Assembly (NCBI GenBank): GCA_031769625.1
Contig: JAUIMM010000582.1
Span: 2,289,501-2,353,500 of the forward strand
Direction: 5' to 3'
Source of the DNA: Taudactylus pleione
Lineage: Eukaryota > Chordata > Amphibia > Anura > Myobatrachidae
DNA: 64,000 nucleotides
A program made the position numbers and the translations under genes. The notes beneath the pieces are model-generated. The model searched no databases. It worked only from the letters and a program-made list of their open reading frames with translations, and was not told the origin of the DNA. This document shows positions 53,970-64,000 of the stretch, one piece after another. Positions within the stretch are counted from its first letter, which is position 1. Every line of letters starts with the position of its first letter.

Positions 53970-55697
53970 GTAGTTTATAAACTGTAGACTTTACTGTGTC
54001 ATTTTTAATGGAGTTGACATGAATGGCATTTATACTTTCAGACCTGGGGCTGCATGTTATAGCTGTACAGTAGAAGGAAACTGCGACAATTTCCCAGGAA
54101 TTCTCTTCCCCATTGTAATATTTATCTGTGTGATCAGTGTGTGCACATAGCATGATATGTCCTGTAACATTGGAATTCATCGGGTGACACTCCGAGGGCA
54201 AGTCTCCCCCCAGACCAACTAAGGACCGCCTGGGAACCGCTGTCTGAACTGAGCTATAGGGAAAATAACAAACGTGTTTGGCTCATTACATCACTGATGG
54301 ATCACTGTCCAGTGTAAACTGCCAGGAGCTGAGAATCAATAGTGACACATCCACAACATGCCCACACTTGTAATATAGGCATCATCCCATCCACTAGTAG
54401 CGGGAGATTTCCTACACTCCAATTCTGGCCTGTACTCTCACTACGAATACTCGTCTAATATCCAGCTGCATCCAAAGCGTTAGGATCCATTTGTTTTATA
54501 TCTGTGATGTTTATTACATGTGGGATTTTTCATGTGACTGTTGTATTCTGTGACTTGTCTGCACACTCTCTGAACGAGGAGAATCGACTGGAGTTTGCTA
54601 GGAGACATGAGTAGGGGCCGCCAGCTAATCCAAGCTTCCTGATTAAATTGGTCTATTTATCAAAACGCGTCAAGCTGCAGCATCAGCCCCTTCCCAGGGT
54701 AATAATCTCATTCCCTTATCGTGTGTGTGACATAATCTGCGCCATCTGTTTTGCTACTACGTTCGCACAGAGAATACAATTGCAAAGTGAGTGACAGGTG
54801 GTCAACGTTTGCGAAGAGGTAAAAGGGGGGGAGGTGGCTAGGCAAATGCAGACACGGCCGACCGCTTAAACGCCGTTTCATGGGCGTTCATATATTAGTC
54901 ACTGCGATCTCCTTCGCAGCATGGGAGCCCTGTGTTTGAGACAAATGCCGCACATGCTGCGTGACTGCCCAATCTGCGTCGATGTTGCCGATATTTACGC
55001 TGGTGCGTGGCGTCAGACGCATAGGAGGAGGCTGCAGTGGGCATCCCCATATAGAAAAAGCAGACATTAGCTTTGTAGGGTGGTGCTCTCTATCTTCCAT
55101 CATTCCGGCTTGTAGAAGTGGACTGATGACGTTTTCTGGGCAGTACAAGCTCTTTACGGCCTGTACGGGCTACGGGATCGGAGGCGCCTTGCACAGCCAG
55201 CTATCTGACCACCCCATTAGGAAATGTGGGGGGTAATTAAAGCATTCTGTTATGGGCGGAAGCAGAAATACGACGTATAAGCTTAAATATCATGGAAACA
55301 TGAACAATCTATTTAACGCAATGATTCACGGAAGAGAATCTGATTTTTCAGCAAGAAATAAAGGGAATAATTGCTTACATAAAGAGATTGCTTCCTCTTC
55401 TATAATCTTACGTGAAGTCAACATCTCTCGTGCAGAAACCCCCCATCTAAATAAAGGATGACTATAGCTGAAAATCCTCAGATAAGTGAAACCAGTAGCG
55501 AGGAATTACTTATATTCTGCGAGTTACAACGGAGTTCAAAATATATATAAAAAAAAAAAAACAGGTACAAGGAAAAGGGAAGTGATTAAATGTTACAGAT
55601 TAATAAATGAGGTTAGGCTCACTCGGGAAGGTTTATAAAAATAAAAATATATTATTATCACTTACACAGAATACTGGAAATCACAGCAATGGTATAC
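53970..55697. other. Non-genic stretch
   Basis: No supportable gene, array or inverted ends in 1.7 kb. A-rich tract near 55545-55561. The region around 54890-55240 holds overlapping frames on both strands with no recognisable domain. Confidence 0.45.
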
Positions 55698-56068
55698 AGT
55701 GATGAGGTTACAGGGGAGGGACCTGAATGTCAAACGGGGCCTAGTGCTCAGACCACACAGTGATGAGGTTACAGGGGAGGGACCTGAATGTCAAACGGGG
55801 CCTAGTGCTCAGACCACACAGTGATGAGGTTACAGGGGAGGGACCTGAATGTCAAACGGGGCCTAGTGCTCAGACCACACAGTGATGAGGTTACAGGGGA
55901 GGGACCTGAATGTCAAACGGGGCCTAGTGCTCAGACCACACAGTGATGAGGTTACACTGGAGGGACCTGAATGTCAAACGGGGCCTAGTGCTCACACCGC
56001 ACAGTGATGAGGTTACAGGGGAGGGACCTGAATGTCAAACGGGGCCTAGTGCTCAGACCACAAAGTGA
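55698..56068. repeat. 61-bp minisatellite, 6 copies
   Basis: AGTGATGAGGTTACAGGGGA, GGGACCTGAATGTCAAACGG and GGCCTAGTGCTCAGACCACA plus C repeats exactly every 61 bases from 55698, with only a few single-base changes (one unit has ACACTGGAGG). It breaks off at 56064 in a partial unit. Confidence 0.96.
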
Positions 56069-56317
56069 TGCAACCTATCCTATATCTAATTATAGAAGTG
56101 CGGAGGGGAAACTTTCACCAATGGCAAGATTATATTAAGGTAAACAATTCCATGGTGGACAAGTACCTTCCTTTATCTAATCAGTCATGTGGGACTGGGG
56201 AATACCTGAGTTTCTACACACACATAAAATATATATATTATATACATTAAATTAGAAATATATATCTTACACATATACACTGGAAAATATACTGTTTAAT
56301 ATATATTATATATATAT

Positions 56318-56368
<51 letters not shown>

Positions 56369-57075
56369 TACACATATTGAGAGGGGTAGGGACAGGTGTA
56401 GATACATAGATATATACATGTAATAAAAAGGTCCAAGGCACAAATGTCCGTATACTGCGCTACAGACAGAAAGCGCGGTTGGAGACGACTTACTCCGGTC
56501 TAACAATAATCATCGCTGCTCAGTTGGGAACATGGGGATGTGAAGCCTTATATATAGAAAGGTGACGACTTGTGTTGGTTACTGGGAAGGAAACTGCTGA
56601 AATTCACACAATTACGTTTGGAAATTCAGCAAAACTGGGTCAGGGAAAGGGTCTTTAATAAAACATTGATGTGATGTTCAGATAATGACAAATACCTGCA
56701 TTACCCAATTACCCTGCACCAATATATCTGCCCACAGTGTCTCAATGAAGCTGCCCGTGGGGCACATAAGAGGCTCAGCTAAACTACAGCAAAAAAAAAA
56801 AAAAGGTTATTATACAAAAATAGCTGGAACTACAGTATATTTGCTAAACATTGTACCAAAGAAATATATGAAATTCACAAAAAAAAAAAAAAGTTTCATA
56901 GTAAAACGCTTTTAAAATTCACAACCAGAAGTGATTTTTTTTGGAGGGTACAGGATGTACTTAGTCATCATGTCAGCATTTACAATGTTGACAATCAGAA
57001 TGTTGACGCTGCAAAGTTTATGTTAATATTGTTGAAATGTGTCTACAATCTGTTGTCCCCCATCGATGGCTTCCC
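56069..57075. other. Non-genic stretch with a (CA)n microsatellite
   Basis: TATATA and (CA)n tract at 56302-56365, A-runs near 56790-56804 and 56880-56892. Words GTCATCATGTCAGCATT and ATGTTGACAATCAGAATGTT (56963-57003) are a decayed GCCGACAT-type element. No gene. Confidence 0.5.
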
Positions 57076-58433
57076 TGCTATGCAGTAGGTTGGTATGTGC
57101 CTGGATGCTGATGTCACAGCATGAGGATAGTGCAGTCACACAGCCTATCTAGCAGGTTAGTGTGTGATTGGATGGTGATGTCACAGCATGAGCATAGTGC
57201 AGTCACACAGCCTATCTAGCAGGTTAGTGTGTGATTGGATGGTGATGTCACAGCATGAGGATAGTGCAGTCACACAGTCTATGTAGCAGGTTAGTGTGTG
57301 ATTGGATGGTGATGTCACAGCATGAGCATAGTGCAGTCACACAGTCTATGTAGCAGGTTAGTGTGTGATTGGATGGTGATGTCACAGCATGAGGATAGTG
57401 CAGTCACACAGCCTATCTAGCAGGTTAGTGTGTGATTGGATGGTGATGTCACAGCATGAGCATAGTGCAGTCACACAGTCTATGTAGCAGGTTAGTGTGT
57501 GATTGGATGCTGATGTCAGAGTGAGTGCAGTCACACAGCCTATGTAGCAGGTTAGAGGTAATGTCACAGTGATTGTGACATCACCATCACTGGTGATCAC
57601 CGCATTAGAGCATAGCGCAGTCACACAGTCTATGTAGCAGGTTAGTGTGTGACTGGATGGTGATGTCAGTGTGAGCATAGTGCAGTCACACAACCTATGT
57701 AGCAGGTTAGTGTGTGATTGGATAGTGATGTCAGTGTGAGCATAGGGCCTGATTCAGAGCCGCTCGTAAGCGGCCGCTCGTTCGCTCCGAGCGATGTTTG
57801 CCCAACTGCGCATGCGTACGGATCGTAATACGCATGCGCGAACCAGTCAGTGCGGCCGAAATTTTTTTGTTCGCTAAATAGCGAATGCCTGTTATTTTGA
57901 GTGACAGAATGAGGCGTATGTTGGTGGTAACAGGGGAAGGTGCTTGAAAACGGGGAGTGGAGATCCGAACGCAGGCGTGCTTAAAGGTCAAAACGGGCGT
58001 TTTAAGGGTGTGCATAATTAATACAGCAGCGTCATTGACCACGTCACTGGGTTATTTTATAGCCAGAACTGCTCGCAAGATTGTGTTAGCAAAAACCAAC
58101 CACAAGAATAGCGAGCAGTTCATACGCTGGTCGATGTACTCGATTAATCTATTAAATAGCGGACATGACGTAGGATGCGAGCGGCCAGGGGGCGTATTTT
58201 TTCAAAAAACGATCGCAAGTTTTGTTCGCTCGTTCAGACATAGAGGCGTGAACAGACTGCAAAGAGCGAACGGTTCATTTGAATAGCCACCCCTATTTTC
58301 TGGACGAACGACCGCAAATAGCGTCCGGCTCTGAATCAGGCCCATAGTGCAGTCATACAGCCTATGTAGCAGTTAGTATGTGATTGGATGATGTCACACA
58401 GTTTAGTCTGTGATTGGATGGTGATGTCACTGA
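57076..58433. repeat. 67-bp minisatellite, interrupted by B2
   Basis: GCAGGTTAGTGTGTGATTGG, ATGGTGATGTCACAGCATGA and GCATAGTGCAGTCACACAGT plus CTATGTA repeat about ten times to 57744. After the B2 insertion the array resumes at 58344 with TAGTGCAGTCATACAGCC and fades by 58433. Paired variants (AGGATAG/AGCATAG, CCTATCT/TCTATGT) alternate, suggesting a dimeric unit in part of the array. Confidence 0.93.
57745..58343 (-). mobile_element. Family B TIR element, copy B2
   Basis: Ends GGGCCTGATTCAGAGCC and GGCTCTGAATCAGGCCC are perfect 17-bp inverted repeats. ATA flanks both sides (57742-57744 and 58344-58346); as a 5-bp reading CATAG is perfect. The host is a tandem array, so the empty site is known from neighbouring units. 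It is the reverse orientation of B1 and B3. It shares the CGTCACTGGGTTATTTTA, TCGATGTACTCGATTAATC and GCATGCGCGAACCAG-type landmarks. No transposase. Confidence 0.95.
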
Positions 58434-58639
58434 GTGAGAGAAGTACAGTAACAATATATGTAAGAGACAGCGCCATAACAGGACTGACTTGCGCCTTGTG
58501 CCTGCCACGCCCCCTGAGCACAAGACGTTATGTGTAGGGGGTGGGGCCTCCTGCGCCGGTAAGAACATCACTGAGGATGCAGGTTGTATGTCTGGCAACA
58601 ACGTATGAGGACACATCTGTACTTCCATTACATAGTATG

Positions 58640-59040
58640 ACTAAAGCTAGATACACCCCTGAACAAATTCACTCGCGATCGGACCGACTTGGCGACTTTT
58701 AGGGTGAAGAAATCATCTCGGGAACATCAGATTTGGAGCGTACACACTAATGAATCCCCATTTTGATCAGAATGTTTATATCTTTCCTCAGATAGTTCAT
58801 TTACAAACGTCGCCTTTGTGACTATCAGCAGATGTCTAGTACAGATGATCGGAAATTCACACACACTACAAAATGTGCACGATATGGGCTCATCATATTG
58901 GAAAAATTCTGTGCGGCGGGTCAGGTCCGATCCGACCGCTTTTGGATCAATAATGGGCCGTGTACACACTCTGAGATTATCGGCAAAGCATCTGAAACTC
59001 GCCTGATCGTCCAGGATTATAGCGCGGGTGCGTAACTAGA
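58640..59040. mobile_element. Possible TIR element K3
   Basis: AGCTAGATACACCCC on the left and GGTGCGTAACTAG on the right are loosely inverted. GTACACACTAATGAATCCCC and GGGCCGTGTACACACTCTGA recall the tips of G and K1. Boundaries are uncertain. Confidence 0.4.
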
Positions 59041-59864
59041 TTAACACACAGGTGAGGCTTGTGGACCTCACCACAGAATCTATGTAAGTAAACGGTCATT
59101 ACCCCTCCGTGGTAGCCTACTGCGACTCCTGGACCTGCTCCTCTGCCTCTGCAATTGGGACCGTCCCAAGAACCTGTAGTAATAGGACGGTCTGACGGAC
59201 GCCTTCCTGGTCACAGACATGTCAGTTCTTGCTGATAAATAACCCACAGATCAGTAAATAGGTCCCCCGGCAGCGTCCGGCACTAGGAGAGCCGGGAAAT
59301 ACGACGTCCTCGGAAAGATGAGGAGCCCAGCGCTGGGGCTGTGACAGCTCTGGATGGGACCTGCACGCTGAGTGCTCAGGAAAGTTTCAGAGTGTTCCGT
59401 ATACTGTCCCACAACGGTCTCCCAATGAGACTCCTGCTCTCAGCTACTGAAGCCTGTAGGGAAGAGAGTGTGAGCGAGAGGGGGGAGGGATTGGTGAGAG
59501 GTAACTCACACCCCAGGCTTCCCCTCTTACAGCCAGCAGCACACATATCATCCGCCGTGTATACAACAACCCTCCTGCTTTCCCAGCACCATCGTTCCTA
59601 GTTACTGCTCACCCACTGACCCTATAGGATTCTGCTCTCATATAAAACTACGCAGGAGACCGGTCTGTCAGTGCGCTCAGGGTACGGCACCCAAACACGG
59701 ACCATTCCAACCACAGAGACATCAATGCTCACACAAGGATGTCTGACGGCTGACGAGGGATGAGCCCCAAATCATTGCCACATAATGTATCCAGTAATAA
59801 CAACACTGGGAACGCTGCCCAGAGCGGGTGTAGTTTAGCCTTTGTATTAGCAGCTGATAGGGCT

Positions 59865-59904
<40 letters not shown>

Positions 59905-59999
59905 TTTTGCATTAATTTCAATGTCGCCTGGAGCGTTAACTAGTGTGTGTCCAATAAATATATACATATATGTGTGTGTGCGTACATGGATATATATTC

Positions 60000-60052
<53 letters not shown>

Positions 60053-60475
60053 CTATATACATTAACATTGACTTTTCAAAATTATTTGGGGTGCCCTTCC
60101 TCATAACTGTAAATTTTCGAGGGGGGAGATGGAGATGACAGCTGAAGGGGGCGTGGTGGGCACCTCACATCATTAGGTCCTGCACCTCGCAATAAAATTG
60201 CTTTGCAACATATCGGCCTGCCCCCCCAACAAGCCCCCCCACCTCTCCAAGGGACCTGCGATTCTCAGTACTATGCTCCCCCGCACTGCCAACGTCACTA
60301 GTGAGAACACACTTATCATGCTTTGGTAAAGATAGGATCAAGTGTACGTTTCTTTCTATGCATTTAAACCTTGATTTCCCGAAACCTGTGCGAGTTCTTA
60401 CAGCAAGTTTATGAGTGTGGGTATTCCTTTCCTAATTACTACGTCACTGGTCGCTTAGAACACTCCGGGTACATA
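59041..60475. other. Non-genic stretch with (CA)n and (TA)n microsatellites
   Basis: (CA)n at 59870-59900 and (TA)n at 60004-60050. A GGACGGTC / GACCGTCC pair lies near 59159-59194. No gene is recognised. Confidence 0.5.
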
Positions 60476-61066
60476 GAGCCTGATTCAGACCAGGACGTTA
60501 TTTGCGGCTGCTCGCTGGCTAAAAGGGGCCGGCTATTTAAATCACGTGCTCGCACCGAGTCGCGTAAAGCCGCCCACTAATAGCGAGCGGCAGCACTATG
60601 CGCTCGCACCTGTATAAAGACGCCCCTTTGCCACTCGCAACACACGTCATCTCCGGCAGCTGTAGGAGTAATCGGGAACATCGAGAGTCATCGGAGCTGC
60701 TTGCAGCGCTTGTGGTAGCCTTTTCCCACCACAACATTGCGAGCAGTTCTAGCTAAAATACAACCCAGTCACGTGTGTAATGACGCTACTTTGCTAATTA
60801 TGCCCACCCATTAAACGCTGTTCTGACGGTTGGGCACGCCTGCATTCGCACATCCACACCCCTGTTTACAAGCACCTTCTCCTGTTACCACCCACAAACG
60901 ACACTGTCAGTCACGCAAAATAGCGGCCCGACTGCGGGCTACGGGCGAGCACTTTCCCATCGCAATGACTGGTTCGCGCAAGCGCATTGCGACTCATCCG
61001 CATGCGCAGATTGCGTAAAATCGCTCAATGCGAGCGCAGCATAGCGTCCGGGTCTGAATCAGGCCC
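60476..61066 (+). mobile_element. Family B TIR element, copy B3
   Basis: Ends GAGCCTGATTCAGACC and GGGTCTGAATCAGGCCC; flanks ATA and AGA match at two of three bases. It is collinear with B1: GACGCCCCTTTGCC, TCGGGAACATCGA, GAGCTGCTTGCAGCGCTTGT paired with ACATTGCGAGCAGTTC, and GCATTGCGACTCATCC with CGCATGCGCAGATTGCG. 591 bp, non-autonomous. Confidence 0.9.
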
Positions 61067-61614
61067 AGAGGCCATTATTGAGGCGTCAGACAGACCACGG
61101 AAAAGAGTTACTATCAAATTTTAAAATGTACAAACGAAAAATAACTGTCAAAAACATTCTTCGTCATTTGAAATCAATTCAACAGTCGTACAATGGACAC
61201 GTCCGTCAGTTTACTTACTACGAGAAATAACATTTGTTCCACTTACACCTTCCACAGCTCACTTGCTGGCTAAGCCTCGCTGCGGGGGGTGGGGGTTGGG
61301 GGGTCACAGCTATTGAAATCTGCACTCTCAATCCTAAAACTTGCAGCATAAAAAAGTCCCCTAGTGCAGAGCAAGTGCCGCAAAGTTACCGTTTTCTCTT
61401 ATGCTTTCCACAACAATGTACAAGTTTCTCAGGTAGTGATTACCGATGGGGGTAACAATCTCCATTGCTGATTAGTACTTGGTTCTGGTGCGCAGATAAG
61501 GGGACACAAGGAGTGGATGATTGGATTGGACACCAACTGATTGATAAGAGAATAGTTGGGGAGTCGTTAGATTAGTCTCTGAGGGTCACGCTGTGTTTAT
61601 CATAATCTGCATTT
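61067..61614. other. Non-genic stretch
   Basis: G-rich CGGGGGGTGGGGGTTGGGGG near 61281-61300. No gene or element recognised. Confidence 0.45.
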
Positions 61615-61965
61615 ATAAAATCGGATGTCAAATATTTTTTGCCCAAATTTGCAAGCGCAGCCGTCGGCTGGCGCAAACATCACTGGGGGGGTGTCGCAGA
61701 AGCCATTCAAAAAATTTGGATATTAGTAGCCCATAGGCTACTGTAGGGTAATGCCATCTGGAGATGGCGTTTTCCTATCGGGGCTAAAATCGGGAATGCT
61801 TGGTAAATCTGACAGCATTGCATCCCTCATAGAAACTTTTGGGGGCTGCGGCTGCTGTCAGAAATGGAGAACGCAGCATTTGCGGGTATCCCCTGAAAAT
61901 GGGCGTTTTCGGGACATATCCGGCAAATATTATTTGGAGGACTAGGGCCCCAGAGCCACATTGAT
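61615..61965. mobile_element. Harbinger-like TIR element I, copy 2
   Basis: It shares with 16716-17222 the collinear words AGCCCATAGGCTACTG, ATGCTTGGTAAATCTGACAG, CATTGCATCCCTCATAGAAA and GCATTTGCGGGTATCC. The left end ATTTATAAAAT and right end ATTGATAAAT lie where the other copy's ends would fall, but the outer GGGGCC tips are lost on the left and displaced on the right. Confidence 0.65.
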
Positions 61966-63396
61966 AAATACGCCACTAGTATATAGCGGCTCCCTGTCAT
62001 CGCACTTGTATATCCGCCTCGGGGGAGCCCCTAACTCGGACACACTTCTGGCAGACATATGTGCCTGGAAGTTTTACAGCTCCATTCAAACATCACTAAC
62101 AGGAGAGTGTGTCCAGTGTTCAATCATACATCAAAGCCCTCCGTCTCACCAAAGGAGCTTACAATCTGCCGCCAGCCTCTGACGCCAAGTAGGTGGATTC
62201 TCTGCACTTTCAAATGACATAACAGAACGCGTCACATTAAAGCGTATTTACTATCAACTCGCAGACTGAGCAGTACAGAGCCACGCCATAGAACAAAATA
62301 ATTAACCTCTTCTGATCAAACAGGTGACTGTGGATACACAGATACAGTAGGTACAGGTGTGGTATAAGAATCCTCTGCACGCCAAACACAGTGTTTCCCC
62401 TTATGTGCAGGGCGGAACCAGGGGACCTATATGTGGGGCACAGCAATGAATGGCGGACGCACCTCCCCTATAGACTGCACATAACACAGATTTTATTACA
62501 GCCTCCTCAGAAAGGGATAAAACTGACTGGCAGCTCTAAATCCAGCTTCAAAGAGGTTAAACTGAGCAGGATTTGGGAATAAGAGGTTCAGCATGTTCCA
62601 CTGCAAACAGACAATGGGATAAAATAAATTTACTCCCTTCGCTCAGATGTTCGCTATTTGCTGTAACAAGCTCAGGAAAGGCTGGTAACAGCCCAGGCTG
62701 GGGTCTTGCATACTTGAGGCTGGGGGTCACAGGGACCAGAGCTGGACAGTAGGGAGATATCACAGAACACGCTGAGGAGCCCCATCTATGCTCATGGGTT
62801 TACAACCTTACAGAGTAGGAACAGGGGCTTTGGGGTAAATCCGCAGTCCCTATTTGTATATTACTTTACAGGGGTCACCCATCAAAAACATAGTGATAAA
62901 AAAGCAATTTATACCCAAAAAGCACATAAATCGGAGGACACAAAATAGCAAACTGAGGGAACAGGTCTCTATAGACTCAATCCGATTGGGTGATCTCTTT
63001 CAACCAATCAGAAACATGGGGGAGAAGATCACCTTTCTTGTGTGAACTGTTTTTAGGAAGTTATTATCAACGCTTACTTAATTCACCATACTTCGTTATT
63101 CTACTGGAGGGTGCGGGAGACTCACGATTCTTTGGGTAGTCCCCCCTATTCCCGAAAACAATGGGATGATTTCCAGCACCTCTCTCACTTGCTAATGACG
63201 AGGGCAGGATGGGGAGAGAATACTGGAAATCATTAATGTTTAACAGATAAATTGGAACCATCTCTACCTTTCCATAACTCCCACCTACATCCACCAAAGA
63301 TTTGGGGACCTCTTCATACACAAGAAAGTGACACAATGCAACACAGATTATATGATCATTTTATTGTGGCCCTTCCAAGTGTGAGCTTTTACCATC
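61966..63396. other. Non-genic stretch
   Basis: No supportable gene, tandem array or clear TIR in 1.4 kb. Around 63105-63190 GTGCGGGAGACTCACG with GGTAGTCCCCCC is a remnant of a GGGAGACTCCC-type element. Confidence 0.45.
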
Positions 63397-64000
63397 CCGT
63401 CACTGCCCCTGTCACATGCAGCCCTGTCCTCACTAATACATCACTCATCTCCTGATATACTCTGTGCTGCTGGGGGACCCTGCTCCTCCCACTATATAAC
63501 GCTCAGTCTGTGACTTCCTGCTGTCCCCCATTCCCCTCCTTACATCATGTCACTGCCCCTGTCACATGCAGCCCTGTCCTCACTAACACATCACTCATCT
63601 CCTGATATACTCTGTGCTGCTGGGGACCCTGCTCCTACCACTATATAACGCTCAGTCTGTGACTTCCTGCTGCCTCCATTCCCCTCCTTACATCATGTCA
63701 CTGCCCCTGTCACATGCAGCCCTGTCCTCACTAATACATCACTCATCTCCTGATATACTCTGTGCTGCTGGGGACCCTGCTCCTACCACTATATAATGCT
63801 CAGTCTGTGACTTCCTGCTGTCCCCCATTCCCCTCCTTACATCATGTCACTGCCCCTGTCACATGCAGCCCTGTCCTCACTAATACATCACTCATCTCCT
63901 GATATACTCTGTGCTGCTGGGGACCCTGCTCCTACCACTATATAACGCTCAGTCTGTGACTTCCTGCTGTCCCCCATTCCCCTCCTCACATCATGTCACT
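63397..64000. repeat. 149-bp tandem repeat running off the right edge
   Basis: CACTGCCCCTGTCACATGCA starts at 63401, 63551, 63699, 63848, and CACT at 63997 begins a fifth, giving periods of 150, 148, 149 and 149. Units include CTCCTGATATACTCTGTGCT and CTATATAACGCTCAGTCTGT. Differences between units are few. The array is cut by the window end, so its true size is unknown. Confidence 0.97.

Noticed and set aside
63397..64000. CTATATAA motifs as repeated promoters
   Set aside because: They are a fixed part of the 149-bp satellite unit, with no sign of transcribed sequence.

Overview
The window looks like intergenic or intronic DNA from a large, repeat-rich vertebrate genome, most likely an amphibian and probably a frog or toad. 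This rests on the lack of any compact gene array, on L2/CR1-type LINE 3' ends with (ATA)n tails, on hAT and Harbinger-like foldback MITEs of a style I associate with frogs, and on a dozen minisatellites. The species is inference. I found no protein-coding gene, tRNA, rRNA or CRISPR array that I would defend. The longest open frames lie in tandem repeats or in palindromic transposons, where stop codons are absent for compositional reasons.

Layout. 1-9.8 kb: foldback MITEs, two opposite copies of a TIR element (T1) and three copies of family A, a roughly 500-bp TIR element made almost entirely of consecutive hairpins. 9.9-11 kb: a TIR element filled by a 36-bp minisatellite. 11-25.7 kb: more MITEs, three copies of a longer TIR family (C1-C3, one holding a 30-bp minisatellite), an AT-rich 300-bp palindrome, and a hAT element with a perfect 8-bp target duplication. 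25.74-34.75 kb: a 9-kb satellite array of 56-58-bp monomers with higher-order duplications. 35-42 kb: family B copy 1, a 40-bp repeat, an RFX X-box pair, a G-rich 31-bp repeat, and a nested locus in which a LINE fragment with a 2A-like motif sits in a 27-bp minisatellite inside a hAT-like element. 42-54 kb: five more family A copies, LINE tails and TIR elements. 54-64 kb: 61-bp, 67-bp and 149-bp tandem repeats and family B copies 2 and 3. The 149-bp array runs off the right edge.

Most notable is family A (nine copies: A1-A9). Each copy is a chain of about ten hairpins. Between copies, both arms of a hairpin change together, and some hairpins have unrelated sequence but stay palindromic. At least one family with different ends (T1) has the same architecture, and three others show parts of it. 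This is either an unusual transposon architecture or the trace of a repair or replication process that keeps arms matched. A second theme is that minisatellites have repeatedly arisen inside DNA transposons. All alignments were made by eye; element ends are exact only where a target-site duplication is quoted.
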